Below, piece after piece: positions 1 to 5,987 of a stretch of DNA of 8,564 nucleotides. Position numbers and translations under genes: made by a program. Location: the NCBI GenBank assembly GCA_002505185.1, contig DAUP01000107.1, positions 2,327 to 10,890 of the forward strand. Direction: 5' to 3'. This stretch comes from Ferroplasmaceae archaeon UBA567 (GTDB lineage: Archaea; Thermoplasmatota; Thermoplasmata; Thermoplasmatales; Thermoplasmataceae). Each line of letters starts with the position of its first letter. The first letter of the stretch is position 1. Below the pieces are notes generated by a model. That model had not been told where the DNA came from, did no database searches, and saw only the letters and a list, made by a program, of their open reading frames with translations.

Positions 1-102
1 CGTGAAATTGCTATGAAAATGTTTGATGCTGATGTTGTGGATAAGCAGTTGATAGAACTTTTCACTGATGCAATAAACAGAAATAATAAAGGGAATCAGT
101 AA
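1..102 (+). CDS. C-terminal fragment of unidentified protein (5' end outside window)
   Basis: Reading frame 1 is open from the first base and ends in TAA at 100-102, giving 33 residues that finish in NRNNKGNQ. The tail is helical and charged, with MFDADVVDKQLIELF in the middle. That segment faintly recalls the last helices of HD-type phosphohydrolase or sensor domains, but it is far too short for assignment. Its stop lies inside the 3' end of the convergent aldo/keto reductase gene, a 7-base overlap (96-102). Codon choice (ATA, AGA, AAT) matches the rest of the window, so I regard it as a real gene tail. Function is unknown from what can be seen. Confidence 0.6.
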   Translation, partial: REIAMKMFDADVVDKQLIELFTDAINRNNKGNQ

Positions 103-1058
103 CCTGCTGTGCCTTTCACAATTCTGTGTGGTATGTACCTTTTTTCTATTAATTCCATTTCTTCTTTGCTTAGTTTAATGTCCAATGCAGCCATATCATC
201 CTCAATATATTCAGGCTTTGTTGCACCAATAACCGGTATGAATCCCTTGTTCAGGACGTAGGCAAGTGCCAGCTGTGATACGTTTATGCCCCTGTTTTTG
301 GCTATTTCTTCAATACTATCCAGTACATCAAAATCGGCATCGCTGAAATACCTCTCCTTCATGACAGGATATGTCTTTGTCCGTGTAGTTTCATTTTCTG
401 AACCCTTTTTGTATTTTCCGGAAAGGAAACCAGCAGCTATTGGAGAGAAGGGTGAATATGCAATTCCGTGCTTTTCACAGAAGGGTATTACGTCCCTTTC
501 ATCCTCCCTGTATACTGCATTGTAATGATTCTGAACTATGGCAGGGCGGATGTTTTCCTGCATATCCATTACTGTATAAAATTCAGCAACCTGATATCCG
601 GTAAAATTACTCAATCCTACATATCCGGCCTTTCCAGAGGAAATAAAGTTAGAAAGAGTCCTTGCTGTATCCCTGAAATCCACACTGTCAAATATGGTGT
701 GCAGGAAATATATATCTATGTAATCTGTTCTCAGGTTTTTGAGGCTATTCCTTATTTCGTTGAGAAGTACTGTCCTGCTGAAGCCCTGCGTAAAGTCATT
801 TATTTTTCCCCCGCCCTTGGTACTTATAACCAGCTCATTCCGGTATCCGCTAATAGCCTCTCCGATAATCTTCTCTGAGTCTCCGGATGAGTATAAATTT
901 GCAGTGTCAATAAAATTTATTCCAAAATCTATAGCTTTTTTTATTATTTTCTTTGAGGCTTCAGGGTCTGCCATCCATTTGGCCTTTCCAAATGACATAC
1001 CGCCAAGGCAGAGTTTTGAAACTCTTAAATCTGTATATCCCAATTTAGTATATTCCAT
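96..1058 (-). CDS. Aldo/keto reductase family oxidoreductase
   Basis: A 320-residue (alpha/beta)8-barrel NAD(P)H-dependent oxidoreductase expected to reduce aldehydes or ketones to alcohols in the cytosol. The full catalytic tetrad is visible: Asp51 and Tyr56 (FIDTANLY), Lys81 (STKGG) and His120 (YFLH). The N-terminal KLGYTDLRVSKLCLGGMSFG and the late segments SPFSPIAAGFLSGKY and IPVIGATKPEYIEDD are typical of the longer bacterial/archaeal AKR branch (YajO/Tas/AKR11-like). Length is normal for that branch, so the gene looks intact. The ATG is supported by a TATA box centred about 25 bases upstream, implying a leaderless mRNA. It is transcribed alone, divergently from the small gene at 1132, and overlaps the end of the gene at 1-102 tail to tail. 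The substrate cannot be read from sequence; neighbours give no pathway clue. Confidence 0.93.
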   Translation of the reverse strand: MEYTKLGYTDLRVSKLCLGGMSFGKAKWMADPEASKKIIKKAIDFGINFIDTANLYSSGDSEKIIGEAISGYRNELVISTKGGGKINDFTQGFSRTVLLNEIRNSLKNLRTDYIDIYFLHTIFDSVDFRDTARTLSNFISSGKAGYVGLSNFTGYQVAEFYTVMDMQENIRPAIVQNHYNAVYREDERDVIPFCEKHGIAYSPFSPIAAGFLSGKYKKGSENETTRTKTYPVMKERYFSDADFDVLDSIEEIAKNRGINVSQLALAYVLNKGFIPVIGATKPEYIEDDMAALDIKLSKEEMELIEKRYIPHRIVKGTAGY

Positions 1059-1078
1059 AAATGTACAATTTTATTATG

Positions 1079-1086
1079 TATTTAAA
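1079..1086 (-). promoter_or_regulatory. TATA box of aldo/keto reductase gene
   Basis: Reads TTTAAATA on the minus strand, close to the archaeal TATA consensus. Its centre is about 24.5 bases before the A of the ATG at 1058, so transcription should start at or next to the start codon. The 73-base divergent region is shared with the promoter of the small gene at 1132. Confidence 0.7.
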
Positions 1087-1101
1087 GCTTCATAATACAA
1101 A

Positions 1102-1109
1102 TATTATAA
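1102..1109 (+). promoter_or_regulatory. Candidate TATA box of small gene at 1132
   Basis: TATTATAA lies about 26 bases before the ATG at 1132. It supports that ATG over the upstream in-frame TTG at 1117, which would be only about 12 bases from the box centre. Confidence 0.5.
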
Positions 1110-1131
1110 TCCACTGTTGCATTATAGATTT

Positions 1132-1314
1132 ATGATTTGTGATGATCTCGGGTACATGATTTTATACAGCAGATCGGGAAAATCTGTAAGTCTAACGCAT
1201 CAGGAAACTGTAGATCTGTGTTTGAAGTCGCAGGAGGCTGGGATTGATCTTCCAAAATATATCATAAAAGAATTTATGAAAGATCTGAAACTGATTAAGT
1301 TCAGGTATGATTGA
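1132..1314 (+). CDS. Small hypothetical protein, 60 aa
   Basis: I do not recognise this protein. It starts MICDDLGYMILYSRSGKS, a likely pair of beta strands, followed by a polar helical half containing LTHQETVDLCLKSQEAGIDLP and ending KLIKFRYD. It has no signal peptide or membrane segment, and two Cys residues (3 and 25) that do not form a metal motif. I chose ATG 1132 because a TATA-like box sits about 26 bases upstream, as for its neighbours; an in-frame TTG at 1117 would add five residues. It diverges from the aldo/keto reductase gene and ends nine bases before the convergent CoA-transferase gene. A T6 run at 1333-1338 may end its transcript. The strand-matched promoter and tidy packing between neighbours favour a real gene; function unknown. 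Confidence 0.6.
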   Translation: MICDDLGYMILYSRSGKSVSLTHQETVDLCLKSQEAGIDLPKYIIKEFMKDLKLIKFRYD

Positions 1315-1323
1315 CAGTAGATA

Positions 1324-2523
1324 TTAATCATCTTTTTTCCGCCTGAAGATAACATTATTACGATAAAATTCCTGTATCTCTTTTCCGGCATAACCTAACT
1401 TAAAAAGTATCTCATCATTTCCCTCTCCCAGCCACGGTGGTGGTATCTTAACTTCTCCTGGAGTTCGTGACATCTTGAATGGTGTTCCGGCCAGTGTAAT
1501 TTTTCCGTAATCGGTTTCCATGGACAGAACCATTTCCCGGAATTTTATCTGGCTATTATTTACTGCATCGCTAACCATGTTTACAGGTGCGCAGGGGATT
1601 CCATTTTTCACCAGTATGCTATAGGCTTCATATGTAGTTTTGTCTTTCAGCAAATTTTCAATTTCCTTTTCCAGCACATCCCTGTGAGATACCCTGCCAA
1701 CGTTGGTTTTGAATTCTTTGCGTTCTATTAGTTCTGGCGAAATCGCACTGCAAAACTTCTCCCAGAGCCTGTCTGTTCCCACAGTTATTACTATATAACC
1801 ATTCATTGTCCTGTACGCCTGGTAAGGAGCAATGCTTGAATGTGCAGAACCTAGCTTTTCAGGATTTTTTCCCGTGGAGAGGTATGAGAGCAGCTGATGT
1901 GTGAGAACGAGAAAATTTGAATCAAGCATTGACAGGTCTATATACTGCCCCTCGCCTGACTGTTTCCTGTTATACAGTGCGGCAAGAATAGAGACGGCGG
2001 CAAAGAGTGCAGTGGTGATATCCCCTATGGGAACCCCGAATTTTACAGGTGATGAATCCGGATTTCCGGTTATGCCAAGAAGGCCACTCATGGCCAGTAT
2101 TGTAAGGTCATATCCCGGATAATCTTTCATGGGTCCGGTCTGGCCATATCCAGATATGCTGCAGTATATAATTTTTGGATTAATTGCTTTTGCCATCTCA
2201 TAAGAAAAACCAAGTTTTTCCATAGTGCCTGGCCTGAAGTTTTCTACCAGTATGTCTGATTGTGCAATCAATCTCCGGAGTATTTCTTTACCATCCCAGG
2301 TTTTCAGGTCTATGGCAATGCTTTTTTTATTCCTGTTTGTGCTTATAAAATATGATGAAATACCATTCATATAGGGTGGTGCCCAGGATCTGGTCTGATC
2401 TCCATTTGGAGGCTCTACCTTTACCACATCTGCGCCGAGGTCTCCCAGAAGCATTGTGGCAAAGGGTCCTGACATAGCCTGGGTAATATCAAGTATTCTT
2501 ATTCCCTTCAATGCGTTTTCCAT
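1324..2523 (-). CDS. Class III (CaiB/BaiF family) CoA-transferase
   Basis: A 399-residue cytosolic enzyme predicted to move CoA between carboxylic acids through an aspartyl-CoA mixed anhydride. It has the usual CoA-binding N-terminal domain (LKGIRILDITQAMSGPFATMLLGDLGADVVKVEPP), the NRNKKSIAIDL and ILVENFRPG segments, and the catalytic Asp168 in FGVPIGDITT, matching Asp169 of formyl-CoA transferase. In place of the GHD His of alpha-methylacyl-CoA racemases it has GYD (Tyr138-Asp139), which argues for transferase rather than racemase chemistry. Length is normal for the family. The ATG has a TATA box about 25 bases upstream, so the mRNA is probably leaderless. No acyl-CoA dehydrogenase, lyase or ligase lies beside it, so the acid substrates (formate, oxalate, succinate, mesaconate, citramalate and others are known for relatives) cannot be named. 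Confidence 0.92.
   Translation of the reverse strand: MENALKGIRILDITQAMSGPFATMLLGDLGADVVKVEPPNGDQTRSWAPPYMNGISSYFISTNRNKKSIAIDLKTWDGKEILRRLIAQSDILVENFRPGTMEKLGFSYEMAKAINPKIIYCSISGYGQTGPMKDYPGYDLTILAMSGLLGITGNPDSSPVKFGVPIGDITTALFAAVSILAALYNRKQSGEGQYIDLSMLDSNFLVLTHQLLSYLSTGKNPEKLGSAHSSIAPYQAYRTMNGYIVITVGTDRLWEKFCSAISPELIERKEFKTNVGRVSHRDVLEKEIENLLKDKTTYEAYSILVKNGIPCAPVNMVSDAVNNSQIKFREMVLSMETDYGKITLAGTPFKMSRTPGEVKIPPPWLGEGNDEILFKLGYAGKEIQEFYRNNVIFRRKKDD
1333..1338 (+). terminator. T-rich candidate terminator after small gene
   Basis: A T6 run 19 bases beyond the stop of the 60-residue gene, inside the 3' end of the convergent CoA-transferase gene. Archaeal terminators are often simple T tracts; this one is weakly supported. 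Confidence 0.3.
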
Positions 2524-2543
2524 TATAATTCAATGCCAGTATG

Positions 2544-2551
2544 TATTTATT
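2544..2551 (-). promoter_or_regulatory. TATA box of CoA-transferase gene
   Basis: AATAAATA on the minus strand, centred about 24.5 bases before the ATG at 2523. The 89-base region it lies in is shared with the divergent msrA promoter. Confidence 0.6.
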
Positions 2552-2582
2552 ATTTGCTGAAAATACAATAGGGTATAGATAA

Positions 2583-2590
2583 TATTTATA
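2583..2590 (+). promoter_or_regulatory. TATA box of msrA
   Basis: TATTTATA centred about 26.5 bases before the ATG at 2613, giving a leaderless or nearly leaderless msrA mRNA. A palindrome lies just downstream at 2593-2600. Confidence 0.65.
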
Positions 2591-2592
2591 AT

Positions 2593-2600
2593 CCACGTGG
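2593..2600. promoter_or_regulatory. CCACGTGG palindrome between msrA TATA box and start
   Basis: A perfect 8-base palindrome placed between the TATA box (ends 2590) and the expected transcription start near 2613. A protein bound here would block polymerase loading, so it is a possible operator. A single short palindrome may also be chance. Confidence 0.3.
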
Positions 2601-2612
2601 CAATGTTTTTCC

Positions 2613-3143
2613 ATGGCTGAAAAATTCATAGTTGTTGGAACAGGATGTTTCTGGTGCAGTGAGGCTATTTTTAAAATGATCAGGGGAGTTAACAGTGTTA
2701 TTCCTGGCTACGCAGGAGGGCATGCTGATAATCCAACGTACAGGCAGGTGTGCACAGACAAAACCGGCCATGCTGAGGTTGTCAAGATTTTCTATGATCC
2801 TGATATCATTAGTTTTGAAAAGCTTCTTGAACTGTTTATGGCAACCCATGACCCTACATCATTGAACAGGCAGGGGAATGACATAGGGACACAGTACAGA
2901 TCTATTATACTTTACAATGACGACGCTGAAGAAAAACTGATTAAAGACTTCCTCAAGGAGCAGCAGAAAAATTATAGAAAACCCATAGTAACAGAAGTTA
3001 AAAAATTGGACCGGTTCTATGAGGCAGAAGATTACCATCATGATTATTTTGCGAATAACCAGTCAAATCCCTATTGTGCCATGGTGATAAAGCCAGAAAT
3101 AAACGATTTTGTAGTGAGATATGGAAATATGGTGAAAAGATAA
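2613..3143 (+). CDS. msrA: Peptide-methionine (S)-S-oxide reductase MsrA
   Basis: A 176-residue cytosolic repair enzyme that reduces the S form of methionine sulfoxide in oxidised proteins or free Met. The signature GTGCFWCSEAIF holds the catalytic Cys12 and acidic Glu17. Further family motifs are GYAGGHADNPTY, the VCTDKTGHAEVV segment with Cys47, IGTQYRSIIL, and the C-terminal YHHDYFANNQSNPYC. The signature is GCFWC rather than the common GCFWG, so Cys15 is a possible recycling partner along with Cys47 and the Cys of NPYC. Length is normal for a single-domain MsrA; no MsrB is fused or adjacent. The start ATG has a TATA box about 26 bases upstream. It is divergent from the CoA-transferase and converges on the 109-residue gene with a 16-base gap. 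Oxidative damage repair fits an acid, metal-rich habitat, but that is inference. Confidence 0.95.
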   Translation: MAEKFIVVGTGCFWCSEAIFKMIRGVNSVIPGYAGGHADNPTYRQVCTDKTGHAEVVKIFYDPDIISFEKLLELFMATHDPTSLNRQGNDIGTQYRSIILYNDDAEEKLIKDFLKEQQKNYRKPIVTEVKKLDRFYEAEDYHHDYFANNQSNPYCAMVIKPEINDFVVRYGNMVKR

Positions 3144-3147
3144 ATTA

Positions 3148-3153
3148 TTTTTT
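3148..3153 (+). terminator. T-run terminator after msrA
   Basis: A T6 run starting five bases after the msrA stop, in the 16-base gap before the convergent gene. Typical of archaeal T-tract termination. Confidence 0.45.
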
Positions 3154-3159
3154 CTATGT

Positions 3160-3489
3160 TCAAAAAGGTGTATTGGGGAACTGGGCTTTAGCTTTATACT
3201 GTCTGTTTTTCAGCACTTCCAGCGATGAATTAACCTTCTTTTTGTCTATGCCAAGATTCTGGGAAAATGACATGTCCACTATCTTTTTCCCGGTATTTAC
3301 TATAATTATACCAACATTGGCATCATCCTTATTTACACCATCACTTTCACCATACTTATTAATAAAAACCTTTATATTCTCTATACTGGAACACAGGTCG
3401 TCAAGGCTTGTATTCAGCATTTCAAGAGGGACGCACATGGTATTCGATTTAAGGCCATGCCTTATATTATATGCCACGCAATTAGCCAT
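3160..3489 (-). CDS. Hypothetical protein, 109 aa
   Basis: I do not recognise this protein. It begins MANCVAYNIRHGLKSNTMC, continues with a helical stretch (MLNTSLDDLCSSIENIKVFI), an acidic linker (YGESDGVNKDDAN), a hydrophobic beta segment (VGIIIVNTGKKIVDMSF) and a basic tail ending QYKAKAQFPNTPF. No signal peptide, membrane span or clear metal motif is seen, although three Cys lie in the first half. The frame stays open back to 3606, but that would run over the promoter and first codons of the divergent oxidoreductase gene. ATG 3489 has a TATA-like box about 24.5 bases upstream, as elsewhere in the window, so I place the start there. The region between them (VFILLEEVSNKNIVLYFTEK) does read like protein, so an upstream non-ATG start cannot be excluded. 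Function unknown. Confidence 0.6.
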   Translation of the reverse strand: MANCVAYNIRHGLKSNTMCVPLEMLNTSLDDLCSSIENIKVFINKYGESDGVNKDDANVGIIIVNTGKKIVDMSFSQNLGIDKKKVNSSLEVLKNRQYKAKAQFPNTPF

Positions 3490-3509
3490 GGTGGAATATT
3501 TTTCTGTGA

Positions 3510-3517
3510 AATATAAT
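3510..3517 (-). promoter_or_regulatory. Candidate TATA box of the 109-aa gene
   Basis: ATTATATT on the minus strand, centred about 24.5 bases before the ATG at 3489. It supports the shorter start and a leaderless mRNA. Confidence 0.45.
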
Positions 3518-3544
3518 ACTATGTTTTTGTTTGAAACTTCTTCC

Positions 3545-3552
3545 AATAAAAT
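3545..3552 (+). promoter_or_regulatory. Candidate TATA-like element of oxidoreductase gene
   Basis: AATAAAAT in an A-rich stretch, centred about 22 bases before ATG 3571. It is a poorer match and spacing than the other promoters here, but no better candidate is visible upstream. Confidence 0.35.
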
Positions 3553-3570
3553 AAAAACTATTTGTTTAGA

Positions 3571-5652
3571 ATGATTAATAATAATATTAATAAAGGTGCC
3601 AGTCAATATGCCCCTATGGATTACAGAGACAGGTATGTTGATGGCATGGGAAAATACATAGATGACATTACACTTGATGGTATGCTCTATATGAGTGTTT
3701 TCAGAAGCCCCTATGGGAAAGCCAGGATAAAGAACGTAAAGGGTGGGTTAAATGGCTCTGAATTGAAGCTGTTTTATAAATCATCCATGGGAGAAATGGC
3801 TTCCCTTGGTGGAGATTCTAATTCAGTATATTTAGAACCTGTATTTGCCATTGATGAAGTAAATTATGAAGGACAGGCTATTGCCGCAGTATTCGGAAAA
3901 ACCAGGTATGAAAGTGAGGACCTTCTAAGTACAGTTTCTGTGGATTATGAACCAATGAAAGCGGTATCAAGTATAGACGAATCAATGAAGGCGTCACCTA
4001 TACACAGTGGGACTAAGGACAATGTACTTGCAAAGGCCGATCTTGGAGAGGATTTTGACGAAAACGATGTGGACTTTGACCTCACACTTGAGGATACATT
4101 TTACAATGAAAGGATAATAGCAAATTCCATGGAAACAAGGGGGTGCATAGCTGATTATAGGGATTCAAAACTGACATTCTATGCTTCAACACAGTCAGTC
4201 CAGTCAGTCAAGGCAGGGCTTGTCCAGGCACTCAACCTTGAACCAGAGAATGTAAGAGTAATTCAGGCAGATACTGGGGGAGCCTTCGGGGTAAAGGGTT
4301 CCTTCTATCCTGAATATGTTATGGCGGCCTATGCATCCATGAAATATGGGAAGCCTGTGAAATGGATAGAGACCAGAAGCGAGCATCTGCAGGCAGCATA
4401 TCCTGGACGTGGTGCCAGGGCTAAGATAAAAATTTATGCAAGGAATGACGGCAGAATAACAGGAATAAAGGGAGATATTTATGTTGATGCCGGTGCCTAT
4501 GATGCGGGAACCGGAAGTTTTGCTTCCAGGTTTATAGCATACCAGATTACTGGACCTTATCATATTGAAAAGGCTTATATGCGCGCATATTCAATGCTGA
4601 CAAATAAGGCGCCCATGGGTCCATACAGGGGAGCAGGGAGACCGGAGGCCGCATTCTTTATGGAAAGAATGATGGATCTTCTGGCGGACAGGCTCCAGAT
4701 GGACATTTCAGAGGTACGGCTTGTAAATGCATCAACTGAACCTTTCACATCGCCCACAGGGCTAACGGTCAAAGAGGCTACCAGGCCTTTCCTGGAAAAG
4801 GCTCTTAAGGAAGTTGATTATAATAGGATATCAAGAGAGGAAAAAACTGGCATAGCATTCTTCGTTCTCATCCCAGCATCCAGGCCAGGAGAGAGTGCCA
4901 GAATAGATGTTTCAGAAGGAAAAATCATGGTTCAGCTAGGTGGGAATGTCCATGGACAGGGACATGAACTTTTTGTGAAAAATATTCTTGAGAATGACCT
5001 TCAGGTTGAGCAGGATCTCATATCACTGGAAAACGGTGATACTTCTGAAATGGAAAATGGGGTAGGAAGCTGGGGAAGCAGAACTGCAATAGCCGGGGCT
5101 TCAGCCCTTATGGCCGCTGCAAAAAAAATTAGGGATCAGGTTATACAAAAATTCGGGAAATACAGCCCTGAAAAATTGTTATCGGGAAATTACAGTGCAT
5201 ATGAATTTCTCAAAATAGATTACGATGTGAACTCAGTGAATTTCAACATGATTACTGCAGAAAGAATGAATAATGGGCTAGTAGCAATGAAGGACTGGTA
5301 CTGTTACTATGATCTGGGACACGTGCTCAGCCCTGTAAACGTTGTAGCCCAGATAACAGGAGGTGCTCTTGAAGGTGTGGGGCAGATGTTTTCTGAGTCA
5401 CTCAAATATTCTCCGGATGGGCAACTGATGACCACAAGCATTTCCAGTGCCGGGATTCTCGAAAGCGAATATGCTCCCAGATGCCATATCAAATGGGTTG
5501 AAAACGGATCTCCTGCACCAAATCAGGCAAAAGGGCTTGGTGAGGCACCTACAATAGGAACTCCAGCCGCACTTGCCAGGGCAGTAGAATTGATTACCAG
5601 GAACAGGGTAGTCAACACTCCCATTAGTCTGGAGGATATTGTTAATCTCTAA
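3571..5652 (+). CDS. Molybdopterin-binding aldehyde/xanthine oxidoreductase large subunit (glyceraldehyde oxidoreductase-like)
   Basis: A 693-residue molybdenum hydroxylase subunit that would oxidise an aldehyde or N-heterocycle using water as oxygen source. The N-terminal hammerhead domain (DRYVDGMGKYIDDI, VFRSPYGKARI) is followed by cofactor motifs GGAFG (236-240), GPYRGAGRPE (350-359), GQGHE (462-466), GSWGSR (499-504) and the catalytic Glu658 in KGLGEAPTIG. The PYRGAGR loop lacks the Cys of true CO dehydrogenases, so CO oxidation is unlikely; archaeal glyceraldehyde oxidoreductases of the CutA type are the nearest fit I know. It is shorter than the usual 740-800 residues, with the missing length spread internally rather than at an end. 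I chose ATG 3571 over TTG 3562. The FAD and 2Fe-2S subunit genes normally beside it are absent on both sides, which is odd. The glyceraldehyde role is inferred partly from the nearby sugar genes. Confidence 0.88.
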   Translation: MINNNINKGASQYAPMDYRDRYVDGMGKYIDDITLDGMLYMSVFRSPYGKARIKNVKGGLNGSELKLFYKSSMGEMASLGGDSNSVYLEPVFAIDEVNYEGQAIAAVFGKTRYESEDLLSTVSVDYEPMKAVSSIDESMKASPIHSGTKDNVLAKADLGEDFDENDVDFDLTLEDTFYNERIIANSMETRGCIADYRDSKLTFYASTQSVQSVKAGLVQALNLEPENVRVIQADTGGAFGVKGSFYPEYVMAAYASMKYGKPVKWIETRSEHLQAAYPGRGARAKIKIYARNDGRITGIKGDIYVDAGAYDAGTGSFASRFIAYQITGPYHIEKAYMRAYSMLTNKAPMGPYRGAGRPEAAFFMERMMDLLADRLQMDISEVRLVNASTEPFTSPTGLTVKEATRPFLEKALKEVDYNRISREEKTGIAFFVLIPASRPGESARIDVSEGKIMVQLGGNVHGQGHELFVKNILENDLQVEQDLISLENGDTSEMENGVGSWGSRTAIAGASALMAAAKKIRDQVIQKFGKYSPEKLLSGNYSAYEFLKIDYDVNSVNFNMITAERMNNGLVAMKDWYCYYDLGHVLSPVNVVAQITGGALEGVGQMFSESLKYSPDGQLMTTSISSAGILESEYAPRCHIKWVENGSPAPNQAKGLGEAPTIGTPAALARAVELITRNRVVNTPISLEDIVNL

Positions 5653-5801
5653 TACTCCATATATTCTGGAATTTCTGCGGATGGTTGCCAGTAATTATTT
5701 TTATGTGTATTTCCAATCGGTTCATAAATCCCGTATTTTAAGGAATCATTGGACTCTCTTGCCTCACTGGAGAAATTTTTAATAGTAATTTTTATATACA
5801 C
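5649..5801 (-). CDS. Possible small protein, up to 50 codons, convergent with oxidoreductase
   Basis: The minus strand holds an open frame ending in TAG at 5649-5651, overlapping the TAA of the oxidoreductase by two bases. Read from a GTG at 5801 it gives about 50 residues with a balanced, protein-like composition, ending YWQPSAEIPEYMEY; earlier it contains NFSSEARESNDSLKYGIYEP. There is no ATG near the front, and the only upstream TATA-like stretch (around 5809-5816) would suit a non-ATG start near 5790. It may be a short real gene, the surviving tail of a decayed gene, or chance. The same stretch carries the TATA box of the epimerase leader on the other strand. I recognise no family. Confidence 0.25.
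   Translation of the reverse strand: MYIKITIKNFSSEARESNDSLKYGIYEPIGNTHKNNYWQPSAEIPEYMEY
5791..5798 (+). promoter_or_regulatory. TATA box for the epimerase leader
   Basis: TTTATATA, one of the best archaeal TATA matches in the window. Its centre lies about 24 bases before the ATG at 5818, so transcription should begin close to 5818, some 280 bases before the epimerase start. Confidence 0.6.
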
Positions 5802-5817
5802 GACACAGTTTTAAACT

Positions 5818-5850
5818 ATGTCACGTTACAATATGTCTGTTACCTCATGA
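5818..5850 (+). CDS. Putative 10-aa leaderless leader peptide
   Basis: An ATG at the predicted transcription start opens a 10-codon frame, MSRYNMSVTS, ending in TGA at 5848-5850. Its spacing to the TATA box is the same as for the leaderless full-length genes here. The stop codon sits inside the palindrome CCTCATGAGG, so a ribosome finishing this ORF would cover the first of three overlapping hairpins. Whether it is translated is unknown; it is far too short for coding statistics. Confidence 0.3.
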   Translation: MSRYNMSVTS

Positions 5851-5874
5851 GGGGAAATTTGTTCCCTTAGGAAC
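5843..5874 (+). promoter_or_regulatory. Three overlapping alternative hairpins in the leader
   Basis: Segment 1 is the self-complementary CCTCATGAGG (5843-5852). Segment 2 pairs GGGAA (5852-5856) with TTCCC (5862-5866). Segment 3 pairs GTTCC (5861-5865) with GGAAC (5870-5874) around a CTTA loop. Hairpins 2 and 3 share bases 5862-5865 and exclude each other, and hairpin 1 touches hairpin 2 at 5852. The pattern resembles the alternate folds of attenuators, but the stems are short. Confidence 0.35.
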
Positions 5875-5961
5875 AACGAAGTAATTGATTGTGGGGCTTT
5901 GAAAAGATGAGAGAAAAGCAGAAGTTAGATCGGAGAGATGCACACACACATGGAAAATTAA

Positions 5962-5979
5962 TCCTTATAAAAGGAGGAG
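5962..5979 (+). promoter_or_regulatory. SD site of the 37-codon ORF, partly inside a small hairpin
   Basis: GGAGG at 5973-5977 lies 10 bases before the ATG at 5988 and is a strong Shine-Dalgarno match. TCCTT (5962-5966) and AAGGA (5971-5975) form a perfect 5-base stem around an ATAA loop and would cover the front half of this site. Confidence 0.45.
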
Positions 5980-5987
5980 AAAAAAAG

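Noticed and set aside
286..1095. Plus-strand ORFs within the aldo/keto reductase gene
   Set aside because: They are antisense to a gene with a complete catalytic tetrad and show no domain of their own.
1324..2523. Alpha-methylacyl-CoA racemase
   Set aside because: The catalytic His of the racemase GHD motif is Tyr here, while the transferase Asp168 is kept.
3562..3570. TTG start adding three residues to the molybdenum hydroxylase
   Set aside because: ATG 3571 is a stronger start and fits the upstream A+T-rich element better.
3074..3574. Long plus-strand ORF across the 109-residue gene
   Set aside because: Its translation is rich in Phe, Ser and Leu runs typical of an antisense shadow, it begins inside msrA, and the minus frame has better composition plus a promoter at leaderless spacing.
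4204..5492. Minus-strand ORFs inside the molybdenum hydroxylase gene
   Set aside because: They are antisense to conserved cofactor motifs and look like shadows.
3571..5652. Carbon monoxide dehydrogenase large subunit (CoxL)
   Set aside because: The active-site loop reads PYRGAGR, lacking the Cys-containing loop of form I CO dehydrogenases.
5900..5945. Box C/D guide RNA in the leader
   Set aside because: AGATGAGA only partly matches box C and no properly spaced box D or C'/D' pair was found.
5889..5987. Longer form of the upstream ORF from TTG 5889 or ATG 5907
   Set aside because: Neither start has an SD or promoter at leaderless spacing, while ATG 5988 has a strong SD.
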